Position numbers and translations under genes: made by a program
The notes under the pieces: generated by a model
The model's input: the letters and a program-made list of their open reading frames with translations, nothing else
Told to the model about the DNA's origin: nothing
Databases searched by the model: none
Source: Szabonella sp046295215
GTDB taxonomy: Bacteria > Pseudomonadota > Alphaproteobacteria > Rhodobacterales > Rhodobacteraceae
NCBI GenBank assembly: GCA_046295215.1
Contig: JBKBNP010000017.1
Coordinates: 13,385 to 77,384, forward strand
Direction: 5' to 3'
Length of the DNA: 64,000 bases
Shown here: positions 15,281-24,469 of the stretch, piece by piece
Numbering within the stretch: position 1 is the first letter of the stretch
Layout: the number at the start of each line of letters is the position of its first letter

Positions 15281-16141
15281 ATGCAGCCGCGCACAATCCG
15301 GACTGTTCTGGCCTCGGTGGCCCTTGGCCTCGCCTTTGCCGGCGCGACCCTTGCCGACCCTGTTGACGATGAACTGGTCATCGAAGGCGAGTTGAAGATC
15401 GTGACCATGGCGCCTGCGCCCGATCACCTCAAGGATGTGTTCGACACGATCTGGTCGGGCTGGCATTTCCGCGAGGATGAAACCCGCGTGCTTCAGGCCG
15501 ATGATTTCGACAATCCGGGCATGGTGTTCGTGGATCGCGGGCTGGATCGCTGGAACGCCTCCATGGGGACGGAGGACAAGTCCTGTGCCTCCTGCCATGA
15601 AGGGCCTGAAAGCATGAAGGGCCTGCGCGCCGTGACGCCGCGCGTTGACGCAAAGACCGGCAAGGTCATGTCGATCGAGGATTACGTCAACGACTGCGTC
15701 ACCACCCGCATGGGCGCCGAAGCTTTCGGCATGACCTCCGCACCGATGAAGGATCTTCTGTCCCTGATCTCGATGCAGTCGCGCGGCGAGATCGTGAATG
15801 TCGCCATCGACGGCCCGGCCGCCCCCTTCTGGGAGCAGGGCAAGGAAATCTACTACACCCGTTACGGGCAACTGGAGATGTCCTGCGCGAATTGCCACGA
15901 GGACAATTATGGCAATTTCATCCGTTCGGACCACCTGAGCCAGGGCCAGGTCAACGGCTTCCCGGTCTACCGGCTCAAGGATGCGGGCATCGTGACGGCG
16001 CGGCAACGGTTTGTGGGCTGCATCCGCGACACGCGCGCCGAAACCTTCAGCGCCGGTTCGGACGAGTTCAAGGCGCTGGAGCTTTACGTCGCCTCGCGCG
16101 GCAACGGACTTGCCGTTGAGGGCGTTTCCGTCCGTCACTGA
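15281..16141 (+). CDS. soxA: SoxA: diheme c-type cytochrome of SoxXA
   Basis: SoxA (286 residues) is the L-cysteine S-thiosulfotransferase subunit. After the signal peptide (TVLASVALGLAFAGATLA) there are two heme motifs, CASCH at about 102-106 and CANCH at about 202-206. C139 (VNDCVTTR) is a candidate axial ligand of the first heme. C247 in FVGCIRDTR is the family's modified cysteine that ligates the active heme, and arginines follow it as usual. This is the diheme Paracoccus type, not the shortened single-heme type. I start at 15281 with GGGAGGAGAC before it. A very stable hairpin separates it from soxB. Confidence 0.95.
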   Translation: MQPRTIRTVLASVALGLAFAGATLADPVDDELVIEGELKIVTMAPAPDHLKDVFDTIWSGWHFREDETRVLQADDFDNPGMVFVDRGLDRWNASMGTEDKSCASCHEGPESMKGLRAVTPRVDAKTGKVMSIEDYVNDCVTTRMGAEAFGMTSAPMKDLLSLISMQSRGEIVNVAIDGPAAPFWEQGKEIYYTRYGQLEMSCANCHEDNYGNFIRSDHLSQGQVNGFPVYRLKDAGIVTARQRFVGCIRDTRAETFSAGSDEFKALELYVASRGNGLAVEGVSVRH

Positions 16142-16144
16142 ACA

Positions 16145-16179
16145 AAGGCCGGGGCGCGTCCGGCGCGCGCCCCGGCCTT
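16145..16179 (+). terminator. Very stable hairpin between soxA and soxB
   Basis: AAGGCCGGGGCGCG (16145-16158) pairs perfectly with CGCGCCCCGGCCTT (16166-16179) around a 7-base loop, starting directly after the soxA stop. There is no T-tract. It probably stabilises the soxXYZA messenger or attenuates reading into soxB, so that carriers and cytochromes outnumber SoxB and SoxCD. Confidence 0.65.
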
Positions 16180-16272
16180 CCAATTCGTTTGGCAATTTTC
16201 AGGGCAGGCAAAGACTGCGGCACAGCGCCTTAGGGTGACCTGTCGGGGTTTGCGCAAGGACAGGAGCAGAAC

Positions 16273-17964
16273 ATGGTCTCGCGCCGCGAGTTTCTTCAGG
16301 CATCGGTTGCGGCTTCGGCTATTGTCGGTGTCTCGGGTATCGGCAACTGGTCGCGCCTTGCGGCCCAGCAGGCGCTGACGCAAGGCCAGCTTTTGCAGTT
16401 CGATGCCTTCGGCAATGTCACGCTGATCCACATCACCGACATTCACGCCCATCTCAAACCCGTCTGGTTCCGCGAACCGGAAATGAACCTGGGCGTGGGC
16501 GAGGTGAACGGCCTGCCCCCGCACATCACGGGCGAGGATTTCATCCGCGAATTCAACCTGACCAAGGGCTCCCCCGAGGCCTATGCCCTGACCCATACCG
16601 ATTTCACCGCCCTTGCCCGCACCTATGGCCGCATGGGGGGCATGGACCGCGTCGCGACGGTGGTGAAATCCATCCGCGCCGACCGGCCAGAGGCGATCCT
16701 GCTGGATGGTGGCGACACATGGCACGGCTCCATGACATCGCTCATCACCAAGGGGCAGGACGTTGTCGATGTGATGAACCTGCTGGGGGTCGAGGCGATG
16801 ACCTCGCATTGGGAATGGACCTTCGGGACCGAGCGCGTGCAGGAGATTGTCGACGGCCTGCCCTTCCCCTTCCTCGGCCAGAACATCTTTGACGCCGAAT
16901 GGGACGAACCCGCCTTCGAGCCCTACCATTTCTTTGAACGCGGCGGCGTCAAGGTGGCGGTGATCGGGCAGGCTTTCCCCTATATGCCCATTGCCAACCC
17001 CGGTTGGAAATTCCCCGAATACAGTTTCGGCATCCGAGATGCCCGGATGCAGGAAATGGTGGACGAGGTGCGCGCCGAAGGGGCCGATCTGGTGGTCTGC
17101 CTCAGCCACAACGGCTTTGACGTGGACCGCAAGATGGCCTCCCGCGTGAAGGGCATCGACGTGATCCTGACCGGGCACACCCATGACGCCATCCCCGAGC
17201 CGGTTCTGGTGGGCGAGACGATCCTGATTGCCTCCGGCAGTCACGGCAAGTTCGTTACCCGGCTGGATCTCGATGTGCGGGACGGGCGGATGATGGGCTT
17301 CCGGCACAAGCTGATCCCGGTCTTTTCGGACGTGATCGAACCGGATGCCGAAATGGCCGCCCAGATCGACGCGGGCCGCGCGCCCTACAAGGACCGGTTG
17401 GACGAGGTGATCGGCAAGACCGAAAGCCTGCTCTACCGGCGCGGCAATTTCAACGGCACCTGGGATGACCTGATCTGCGAGGCGATGCTGTCGGAACGCG
17501 ATGCCGAGATTGCCATGTCGCCCGGTGTCCGCTGGGGGGCCACGCTGCTTCCCGGGGATGACATCCGGCGCGAGGATATCCATTCCGTCACCTCGATGAC
17601 CTATGGGCAATGCTACCGCACTGAAATGACAGGAGAATTCCTCAATGTCATTCTGGAGGACGTGGCCGACAACCTGTTCAACGTCGATCCCTATTACCAG
17701 CAGGGCGGCGACATGGTCCGCATCGGGGGCATGGGCTATCACATCGACGTGTCCAAACCGATGGGCAGCCGGATTTCCAACATGACGCTGCTGAAAACCG
17801 GCGAGGCCATCGACCCCGCACGCAGCTATGTCGTCGCAGGCTGGGCCTCGGTCAATGAAGGCACCGAAGGCCCGCAGATCTGGGATGTCGTCGAAAGTCA
17901 CATCCGCAAGACCGGCACCGTAAAACTCGACCCCAACACCTCGGTCACCGTGACCGGGGCCTGA
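16273..17964 (+). CDS. soxB: SoxB: dimanganese thiosulfohydrolase
   Basis: SoxB (563 residues) releases sulfate from the SoxY-bound S-thiosulfonate in the periplasm. It has a twin-arginine signal (MVSRREFLQASVAASAIVGVSG) and belongs to the 5'-nucleotidase-like metallophosphoesterase fold. Metal-binding motifs are visible in order: LIHITDIHAHLKP, LLDGGDTWHGS, CLSHNGFDVDR and ILTGHTHDAIPEP. The C-terminal domain includes GVRWGATLLPGDDI. It is preceded by the soxA-soxB hairpin, with an AGGACAGGAG ribosome site. Length agrees with characterised SoxB. Confidence 0.96.
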   Translation: MVSRREFLQASVAASAIVGVSGIGNWSRLAAQQALTQGQLLQFDAFGNVTLIHITDIHAHLKPVWFREPEMNLGVGEVNGLPPHITGEDFIREFNLTKGSPEAYALTHTDFTALARTYGRMGGMDRVATVVKSIRADRPEAILLDGGDTWHGSMTSLITKGQDVVDVMNLLGVEAMTSHWEWTFGTERVQEIVDGLPFPFLGQNIFDAEWDEPAFEPYHFFERGGVKVAVIGQAFPYMPIANPGWKFPEYSFGIRDARMQEMVDEVRAEGADLVVCLSHNGFDVDRKMASRVKGIDVILTGHTHDAIPEPVLVGETILIASGSHGKFVTRLDLDVRDGRMMGFRHKLIPVFSDVIEPDAEMAAQIDAGRAPYKDRLDEVIGKTESLLYRRGNFNGTWDDLICEAMLSERDAEIAMSPGVRWGATLLPGDDIRREDIHSVTSMTYGQCYRTEMTGEFLNVILEDVADNLFNVDPYYQQGGDMVRIGGMGYHIDVSKPMGSRISNMTLLKTGEAIDPARSYVVAGWASVNEGTEGPQIWDVVESHIRKTGTVKLDPNTSVTVTGA

Positions 17965-17986
17965 CACAGCCAAAGGAGCGTTCGCC

Positions 17987-19270
17987 ATGACCGACGAACC
18001 CATCAGCGCAAACGACGAGGGCACCTCCCGCCGTGCCTTTCTGCGCGGAACCGCCGCCGCAGGGGCTGGCCTTGTCACCACCGCAGGCGCGGCACAGGCC
18101 GCAGGCCCCGACCCGCTGATTACCGAAGTGCAGGACTGGGCCAGTTCCTTCGGTGACCCGGTCGATGCAGCGCCCTATGGCTCCCCAATCCGGTTTGAAA
18201 GCCACGTGGTCCGGCGCAATGTCGAATGGCTGACCGAAAGCCCGGTGTCGTCCATCAACTTCACGCCGATCCATGCGCTTGAAGGCACGATCACCCCGCA
18301 GGGCTGCGCCTTCGAGCGTCATCATTCGGGTGCGATCGAACTGTCCAAGGCCGATTACCGGCTGATGATCAACGGCCTTGTGGACCGCCCGCTGGTGTTC
18401 ACCTATGCCGATCTGGAACGCTTCCCCCGCCATGTGATGACCGCATTCTGTGAATGCGCGGCCAATGGCGGCATGGAATGGGGCGGCGCGCAGCTTGAAG
18501 GCTGCCAGTTCACGCAAGGCATGATCCACAACATGGAATATACCGGCGTGATGCTGCGCGACCTGCTGGCCGAGGCTGGCGTGCAGACGACCGGCAAATG
18601 GATCTTTGTCGAAGGCGCGGATGCGTCCTCGAACGGCCGGTCCATCCCGCTGGAAAAGGCGCTGGAGGATGTCATGGTCGCCTTCTACGCCAATGGCGAG
18701 GCGTTGCGGAAGGAGCATGGCTACCCCGTCCGTCTCGTCGTTCCCGGCTGGGAAGGCAATATGTGGGTGAAATGGCTGCGCCGCATCGGAGTCTACGACA
18801 GGGCGGTCGAAGGGCGCGAGGAAACCTCGAAATACACCGATTTGATGCCCGACGGACGCGCGCGCAAATGGACCTGGGTGATGGATGCGAAATCCGTCAT
18901 CACCTCACCCAGCCCGCAAGTGCCGATCCGTCATGGCAAGGGGCCGCTGGTCATCACCGGCCTTGCCTGGTCGGGCAATGGCGCTGTCACCCGCGTCGAT
19001 GTCTCGCTGGATGGCGGCGTCAACTGGCAACCTGCGCGGATTTCCGGCGATGCCAGGCCCAAGGCACTGACCCGGTTCCATCTGGACATCGACTGGGACG
19101 GGTCCGAAATGCTGCTGCAATCGCGCGCGCTCGATGACACCGGCTATGTCCAGCCAACCAAGGATCAGTTGCGCGAGATCCGTGGCTTCAACAATGTCTA
19201 TCACAACAACGGCATCCAGACCTGGTGGGTCCGGGCCGACGGGGAGGTTGAAAATGTCGAAGTCGCTTGA
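17987..19270 (+). CDS. soxC: SoxC: molybdenum subunit of sulfane dehydrogenase SoxCD
   Basis: SoxC (427 residues) belongs to the sulfite oxidase family and binds molybdopterin. With SoxD it oxidises the carrier-bound sulfane sulfur in a six-electron step, which allows full conversion of thiosulfate to sulfate without sulfur globules. A twin-arginine signal (SRRAFLRGTAAAGAGLVTTAG) is present. The Mo-ligating cysteine region is AFCECAANGGMEWGG. The oxidoreductase domain is followed by the dimerisation domain (GLAWSGNGAVTRVDVSLDGGVNWQ). soxD begins inside its last 17 bases. The presence of soxCD indicates a complete Sox pathway. Confidence 0.95.
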   Translation: MTDEPISANDEGTSRRAFLRGTAAAGAGLVTTAGAAQAAGPDPLITEVQDWASSFGDPVDAAPYGSPIRFESHVVRRNVEWLTESPVSSINFTPIHALEGTITPQGCAFERHHSGAIELSKADYRLMINGLVDRPLVFTYADLERFPRHVMTAFCECAANGGMEWGGAQLEGCQFTQGMIHNMEYTGVMLRDLLAEAGVQTTGKWIFVEGADASSNGRSIPLEKALEDVMVAFYANGEALRKEHGYPVRLVVPGWEGNMWVKWLRRIGVYDRAVEGREETSKYTDLMPDGRARKWTWVMDAKSVITSPSPQVPIRHGKGPLVITGLAWSGNGAVTRVDVSLDGGVNWQPARISGDARPKALTRFHLDIDWDGSEMLLQSRALDDTGYVQPTKDQLREIRGFNNVYHNNGIQTWWVRADGEVENVEVA

Positions 19271-20330
19271 ACTGGTTCTGGGTTCCGCCCTTGCATTTTC
19301 TGTCCTTGCAGCCCCCGTGATGGCGGAAAGGCTCGGCCTTGGCCGCGAGGCGCTGCCTGAAGAGATCTTTGCCTGGGATGTGGCCGTGCTGCCCAATGGC
19401 CAGGGTCTGCGCGAAGGGTCCGGCGATGTGGCGACAGGGGATGACGTGTTCGCCGAACATTGCGCCTCCTGCCATGGCGACTTTGCCGAAGGCATCGACA
19501 ACTGGCCGGTTCTGGCAGGCGGGATCGGGTCGCTGACCGACCAGCGCCCGGTCAAGACGGTCGGTTCCTACTGGCCTTATCTTTCGACCGTCTATGACTA
19601 CATCCACCGCTCCATGCCCTTTGGCGCAGCGCAGACGATGTCGGTCGATGACACCTATGCGATCACCGCCTATATCCTTTATTCCAACGGGATCGTGGAG
19701 GATGATTTCGTTCTGACGCATGAGAATTTCACCGACATCGTGCTGCCCAATGCCGATGGCTTCTATCCCGATGACCGGCCCGAAACCGAATATCTGCTGT
19801 TTTCGGGCGAGCCTTGCATGTCCGATTGCATGGCCGCGCCGAAAATCACGAAACGCGCCGTGGACATCGGGGTGACACCAACCGACCCGGATGGCCGCCC
19901 TGCGGGCACGATGCCGGTCATCCTTGCATCGGCCGAAGGCGCGGTTGAGGCCGAAACGGTCGCAGAGGCCGCACCGGACCCGGATGTGGCACAGGCCGCC
20001 GCCATCGACCCTGCCCTGCTCGCCGAAGGCGAAAAGCAGTTCCGCAAATGCTCTGCCTGCCACAAGGTCGGCGAAGGCGCGCGCAACGGTACCGGCCCGC
20101 AACTCAACGGCATCGTCGGGCGCGTGGCGGGAACCGTGGACGGATACCGCTATTCCAAGCCGATGGAAGATGCGGGAAAGGGCGGTCTGGTCTGGGACGA
20201 GGAGTCGCTTCATGCCTTCCTTGAAAATCCCAGGGGCTTTATCGCCCGCAACAAGATGTCCTATAACGGGCTGAAGAAGGAGGATGAACGCGCCGCCGTC
20301 ATCGCCTATCTGTCCAGCTTTGCGGAGTGA
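19254..20330 (+). CDS. soxD: SoxD: diheme cytochrome subunit of SoxCD
   Basis: SoxD (358 residues) takes electrons from the SoxC molybdenum site. After a signal peptide (LVLGSALAFSVLAAPVMA) come two cytochrome c domains with CASCH (EHCASCHGDFAEG) and CSACH (RKCSACHKVGEGARNGTGP). An alanine/proline/acidic linker (EAETVAEAAPDPDVAQAAA) joins them. The start ATG at 19254 lies within the end of soxC and has GGGGAGG upstream. The diheme form is the Paracoccus type. It is followed after 4 bases by soxE. Confidence 0.94.
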   Translation: MSKSLELVLGSALAFSVLAAPVMAERLGLGREALPEEIFAWDVAVLPNGQGLREGSGDVATGDDVFAEHCASCHGDFAEGIDNWPVLAGGIGSLTDQRPVKTVGSYWPYLSTVYDYIHRSMPFGAAQTMSVDDTYAITAYILYSNGIVEDDFVLTHENFTDIVLPNADGFYPDDRPETEYLLFSGEPCMSDCMAAPKITKRAVDIGVTPTDPDGRPAGTMPVILASAEGAVEAETVAEAAPDPDVAQAAAIDPALLAEGEKQFRKCSACHKVGEGARNGTGPQLNGIVGRVAGTVDGYRYSKPMEDAGKGGLVWDEESLHAFLENPRGFIARNKMSYNGLKKEDERAAVIAYLSSFAE

Positions 20331-20334
20331 CTGC

Positions 20335-21048
20335 ATGACAGGCCGACGTTTCCTCCTCGCCGGCTTCGCCTTCGCACTCTGCCTCGCGCAGGGGGCGAAG
20401 GCAGACCTTCTGGGCGATGCCGGACGCGGCGCGACCCTGTTTGACCAACAATGCAAGGCCTGCCACCAGATCGGGCCGGGGGCGGTCAACCGCGTCGGCC
20501 CCCACCTGAACGGCATTTTCGGGCGCAAGGCGGGCACGCTGGACGGGTTCCGCTATTCCAAACCGATGGAACGCATGGGGGCCGACGGACTGGAATGGAC
20601 AATCGAGCGGCTGGACGCCTATATCGACAACCCACGGGCGCTGGTGTCCGGCACGCGGATGAACTATCGCGGCCTGAAGGATGCAGAGGCGCGCGGCGCC
20701 TTGATCGCCTTTCTGCGCGAATGGTCCGACCAGCCGCAGAACATCCCCGAATCCGCCCCCACCGCGCGCAGGACCGAACCGCAACTCCCGCCCGAGATCC
20801 TCGCCATCGAAGGCGATGTGGAATACGGTGAATACCTGTCGTCCGAATGTTCGACATGCCACAAGCGCGACGGGTCGGATGACGGCATCCCCTCGATCCT
20901 GAACTGGCCCGAGGAAGATTTCGTCGCCGCCATGCACGCCTACAAATCGAAGTTGCGTCCGCATCCGGTGATGCAGATGATGGCGGGCAGACTCTCGAAT
21001 GAGGAAATAGCGGCGCTGGCCGCCTATTATGCCACCATCGGGGATTGA
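20335..21048 (+). CDS. soxE: SoxE: diheme c-type cytochrome
   Basis: SoxE (237 residues) is a periplasmic diheme cytochrome. It has a signal peptide (RRFLLAGFAFALCLAQGAKA) and two heme motifs, CKACH (DQQCKACHQIGPGAVN) and CSTCH (SSECSTCHKRDGSDDG). The first domain closely resembles the second domain of SoxD (GPHLNGIFGRKAGTLDGFRYSKPM against GPQLNGIVGRVAGTVDGYRYSKPM), which suggests shared origin by duplication. With SoxF it forms a flavocytochrome c resembling sulfide dehydrogenase. It is not required for thiosulfate oxidation in Paracoccus. The ATG at 20335 is 4 bases after the soxD stop. Confidence 0.9.
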   Translation: MTGRRFLLAGFAFALCLAQGAKADLLGDAGRGATLFDQQCKACHQIGPGAVNRVGPHLNGIFGRKAGTLDGFRYSKPMERMGADGLEWTIERLDAYIDNPRALVSGTRMNYRGLKDAEARGALIAFLREWSDQPQNIPESAPTARRTEPQLPPEILAIEGDVEYGEYLSSECSTCHKRDGSDDGIPSILNWPEEDFVAAMHAYKSKLRPHPVMQMMAGRLSNEEIAALAAYYATIGD

Positions 21049-21109
21049 CGACCCGGCGGAACGCGAACCGCCGGACCGACACAGGATCGCAACAGGGAGG
21101 AAACCTGCG

Positions 21110-22372
21110 ATGACACTGAACAGACGCCTTTTTCTGGGCACGCTGGCCTCGGCCAGTGCGGCCCTTTCCGCACCCGTTGTCTGGGGTCAGGCCAAGCCGC
21201 GCGTTGTCGTGATCGGCGGCGGGGCAGGCGGGGCCACGGTCGCCCGCTATCTGATGAAGGACAGCGCAGGCGCGCTCGACATCACGCTGATCGAACCCAA
21301 CGCGACCTATTACACCTGCTTCTTCTCCAACCTCTATATCGGCGGGTTCCGGGATTATGACAGCCTTGGCCACACCTATGGCACATTGGCGGGCATGGGC
21401 ATCAACGTGGTGCCGGACCGCGCCACCGGCGTGGACCGCGCGGCGCGCACCGTCACGCTGGGCAATGGCGATGTGGTGAATTACGACCGGCTGGTGATCG
21501 CGCCGGGCATCGACTTCGTGGATGATGCCGTGCCGGGCTGGTCGCTCGATGTGGCCGACATCATGCCCCATGCCTACAAGGGCGGCGCGCAGGTGCAGCT
21601 TCTGAAAGCGCAGGTCGAGGCGATGCCGCAGGGGGGCACCTATGCCATGGTCGCACCCCCGAACCCCTATCGCTGCCCCCCCGGCCCCTATGAGCGGATC
21701 TCGATGGTTGCCCATCTGCTGAAAACGGGCAACCCGACGGCCAAGATCCTCATCATGGAACCGAAGGAGAACTTCTCCAAGCGGGCGCTGTTCGAAGAAG
21801 GCTGGCAGAAACACTATCCCGGCATGATTACCGTCGTCGGCCCCGATCTCGGCGGCGCGGATGTGGAGGTCCGCACCGACACGATGGAGATCATCGTTGA
21901 TGGCGAGGCCGAAAAGGTCGATGTCTGCAACGTCATCCCGGCACAGAAGGCGGGCATGATCGCATCCGTCGCCGGCATCACGAATGATGCAGGCTGGGCG
22001 CCGGTCGACCCCGCCTCGATGAAGTCGAAGATGGATGACAACATCTATGTGCTGGGCGATGCCTCGGCGCAGGGCGACATGCCGAAATCGGGCTTTTCCG
22101 CCAACAGTCAGGCCAAGGTTGCCGCCATGGCCATCCGGGGCGAACTGACCGGCAGCCGCGTGTTCCCGGCGAAATACTCCAACACCTGCTGGTCGCTGAT
22201 CGCGCCCGAGGACGGGGTGAAGGTCGGCGCCTCCTATGAACCGACGCCCGAGAAGATCGCCTCGGTCGAAAGCTTCATCAGCCAGACCGGCGAGGATGCG
22301 GACCTGCGCAAGATCACCTATGAGGAAAGCCTCGGCTGGTATTCCGGCATCACCGCCGACATGTTCGGCTGA
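21110..22372 (+). CDS. soxF: SoxF: FCSD-like flavoprotein (sulfide dehydrogenase flavin subunit)
   Basis: SoxF (420 residues) is the FAD subunit partnered with SoxE and is able to oxidise sulfide. It has a twin-arginine-like leader (NRRLFLGTLASASAALS) and an N-terminal dinucleotide motif VVVIGGGAGGATVARYL. The FCSD cysteines appear in TYYTCFFSNLYIGG and SNTCWSLIAPEDG. A second FAD-contact stretch is NIYVLGDASAQGDMPKSG. I start at 21110 with AGGGAGGAAACC before it. A strong rho-independent terminator follows, ending the main sox transcript. Confidence 0.92.
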   Translation: MTLNRRLFLGTLASASAALSAPVVWGQAKPRVVVIGGGAGGATVARYLMKDSAGALDITLIEPNATYYTCFFSNLYIGGFRDYDSLGHTYGTLAGMGINVVPDRATGVDRAARTVTLGNGDVVNYDRLVIAPGIDFVDDAVPGWSLDVADIMPHAYKGGAQVQLLKAQVEAMPQGGTYAMVAPPNPYRCPPGPYERISMVAHLLKTGNPTAKILIMEPKENFSKRALFEEGWQKHYPGMITVVGPDLGGADVEVRTDTMEIIVDGEAEKVDVCNVIPAQKAGMIASVAGITNDAGWAPVDPASMKSKMDDNIYVLGDASAQGDMPKSGFSANSQAKVAAMAIRGELTGSRVFPAKYSNTCWSLIAPEDGVKVGASYEPTPEKIASVESFISQTGEDADLRKITYEESLGWYSGITADMFG

Positions 22373-22387
22373 ACTCCGGCACCCCTG

Positions 22388-22419
22388 ACGGGCGGCCCCT
22401 GCGGCCGCCCGTTTTCTTT
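22388..22419 (+). terminator. Rho-independent terminator after soxF
   Basis: ACGGGCGGCC (22388-22397) pairs perfectly with GGCCGCCCGT (22403-22412) around a 5-base loop and is followed by TTTCTTT. It lies 15 bases after the soxF stop and before soxH, so soxH needs read-through or its own promoter. Confidence 0.9.
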
Positions 22420-22451
22420 CCCGGCCTGCTGCCTTTACCGGATTTGTTCAA

Positions 22452-23366
22452 ATGCTCCTGACCCGCCGCACATTTCTGACCCGAACCGCAGCCCTTGCGG
22501 CCAGCGCAACCCTTCCCGCCCGTCTCTGGGCCGGATCGACGCTGACCATCGGGGATCTGCGCATCGACACGCTGTCGGACGGCAACCTCGTGATGCCCGG
22601 CGATGCGGTTCTGCATGGCCTGCCCGAAGGCGCGGCGCAGATCATCACAGATATGGGCCTGTCTGCCGATCGGGTGGAACCGCCCTGCAACCTCACGCTG
22701 CTGCGCGACGGCACCAATACGGTGCTGTTCGACGTCGGTGCGGGCCCTGATTTCATGCCCACCGCAGGCAAGATCCTGGAAGCGCTGGAAGCGGCAGAGG
22801 TCAGCCCCGACGAGGTGACGCATGTTCTATTCACCCATGCCCATCCTGACCATATCTGGGGCCTGTTCGATGATTTCGACGACCCGATGTTCGCGAATGC
22901 CGACTACAGCATCGCGCAGGCGGAATACGATTACTGGACCGACCCGGACACGCTGAACACCATCGGCGAGGCGCGCATGTCCTTTGCCGCCGGGGCCGAG
23001 CGGCGCCTTCTGGCCATTGCCGACCGGCTGACCTTCCTCAGGGACGGTGACGAGGCTGTGGCGGGCGTCACCACGCTGCTTTCCCCCGGCCACACGCCCG
23101 GCCATACCTCCTATGTGATCGGGCAGGGGCGCGAGGCCGTGATGGTGCTGGGCGATGCCATCGGCAACCATCACCTTGCCTTTGCACGACCCGAATGGCC
23201 CTCCGCCTCGGATCAGGACAGCGGGACCGGCATCGCCACCCGCAAGGCGCTGTTCGACCGGATCATGGCCGAGGATATGGCCGTGATCGGTTTCCACCTT
23301 CCCGATGGTGGGATCGGCCGGGTGGAGCGGGCGGGCGACGGCTATCACTTCCAGCCCGAGACCTGA
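22452..23366 (+). CDS. soxH: SoxH: metallo-beta-lactamase-fold hydrolase
   Basis: This 304-residue exported protein has the metallo-beta-lactamase fold. The leader LTRRTFLTRTAALAASATLPA is a twin-arginine signal. The metal-binding motif is FTHAHPDHIWGLF, with later histidines in LLSPGHTPGHTSYVIG and a metal aspartate in VLGDAIGNHH. Position after soxF and the family agree with SoxH of Paracoccus, which is not essential for thiosulfate oxidation; no separate soxG lies between. A paralogue with the same layout is at 50455-51462. The substrate is unknown. Confidence 0.75.
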   Translation: MLLTRRTFLTRTAALAASATLPARLWAGSTLTIGDLRIDTLSDGNLVMPGDAVLHGLPEGAAQIITDMGLSADRVEPPCNLTLLRDGTNTVLFDVGAGPDFMPTAGKILEALEAAEVSPDEVTHVLFTHAHPDHIWGLFDDFDDPMFANADYSIAQAEYDYWTDPDTLNTIGEARMSFAAGAERRLLAIADRLTFLRDGDEAVAGVTTLLSPGHTPGHTSYVIGQGREAVMVLGDAIGNHHLAFARPEWPSASDQDSGTGIATRKALFDRIMAEDMAVIGFHLPDGGIGRVERAGDGYHFQPET

Positions 23367-23641
23367 CCTAGGCATTGACGCTGCTCACCACTCCTGCCCC
23401 GGCGGCGGAGGGCACATCCGGAAAATACGCCAGATCCATGCTTTGCAACAAACCGGTGAAGGTGGTCGCGCAAGTCCGGGCGGCGATCAGGCCGGGGCCT
23501 GAGACCTCAATCACGAGGCCTGTCGACACTGAAATAGGTTCGAGCATCGCGGGCATCGTCTTTGCCGGAATGGAGGTCGAATAGCCCCTTGCGGGCGGGC
23601 GGGAAAACCGGAACGCTCCCCCCGGTAACAGGAGGATCTCC
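23367..23641. other. 275-bp gap with no supported gene
   Basis: Both strands stay open for 70-97 codons here, but neither reading shows a known motif, a signal or a good ribosome site. They mirror each other in GC-rich sequence and I do not accept either as a gene. The last bases (AACAGGAGGATCTCC) are the ribosome site of the next gene. It may be a decayed gene remnant. Confidence 0.5.
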
Positions 23642-24433
23642 ATGACCGACCCCATCGCCATCCGCTACACTGCGGCGCAAACCATCGCCCGCGAGGCCGG
23701 TGCGCTGGCCAAACGCTATTTCGACAGCTTCGACGCGCTGACAATCCATGCCAAAGGTCATCAGGATTTCGTGTCCGAGGCCGACCGCAACGTGGAGATC
23801 CTCGTGCGGGAGGCGATCATCCGCGCCTTTCCCGATGACGCGATTGTGGGAGAGGAGGATGCCCCGAGATCCGGCATCTCGGGCTTCACCTGGGTCATTG
23901 ATCCGATAGATGGCACCACGAATTTCATCCACGGCATCCCGGGCTGGACCGTGGTGATTGCGCTGGCGCAAGGCGGGGAATGTGTCGCGGGCGTGATCCA
24001 TGACCCGGTGCATGACGAAATGCACCACACCACCCGCGGCGGCGGTGCCTTCTGCAACGACCGCCCGATCCGTGTCCTGTCGGGGCGCAGCCTTCAGAAC
24101 GGCTCGCTCGGGGTGGGCTATTCCGGGCGTGTCCCCGATGCCGGGATCATCAATCTGGTGCGGCTGGTGGTGGAGGAAGGCGGCATCTTCTACCGCAACG
24201 GCTCTGGTGCGCTCAGCCTCGCACTGGTCGCCTCGGGGCGGCTCCTTGGCTATGTGGAGCAACACATGAACGCCTGGGACTGCCTTGCCGGGCTGTTGCT
24301 GGTGGAGGAGGCGGGTGGCCGGGTGGAGGCACCCGACCCGGCGACCGTGCTGAGGCAAGGATGCCGCGTCATTGCCGCCACGGCAGACCTGTATGACGAG
24401 GTTCTGGACCTTTCCAACCGCGCCTTCGGCTGA
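23642..24433 (+). CDS. Inositol monophosphatase-family phosphatase
   Basis: This cytoplasmic Mg-dependent phosphatase has 263 residues, the usual length. IMPase motifs are VSEADRNVEIL, VGEED, the catalytic DPIDGTTNFIHGIPGW and NAWDCLAGLLLVEEAGG. The overall pattern is nearer to SuhB/inositol monophosphatase than to CysQ, because TNFIHG replaces TKEFV. A strong ribosome site (AGGAGG) precedes the ATG. It has no clear operon partner: soxH lies upstream after a 275-bp gap and a lumazine synthase is convergent downstream. A second family member of the CysQ type is at 49578. The substrate could be inositol-1-phosphate or another phospho-polyol. Confidence 0.85.
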   Translation: MTDPIAIRYTAAQTIAREAGALAKRYFDSFDALTIHAKGHQDFVSEADRNVEILVREAIIRAFPDDAIVGEEDAPRSGISGFTWVIDPIDGTTNFIHGIPGWTVVIALAQGGECVAGVIHDPVHDEMHHTTRGGGAFCNDRPIRVLSGRSLQNGSLGVGYSGRVPDAGIINLVRLVVEEGGIFYRNGSGALSLALVASGRLLGYVEQHMNAWDCLAGLLLVEEAGGRVEAPDPATVLRQGCRVIAATADLYDEVLDLSNRAFG

Positions 24434-24469
24434 GGGTCCAAGAACAGTTCCGGCTGAAGGGCCGGGCCC

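Noticed and set aside
23368..23661. Small open frames on both strands in the soxH/IMPase gap
   Set aside because: No motif, weak ribosome sites and mirror-image openness in GC-rich DNA; I could not choose either.
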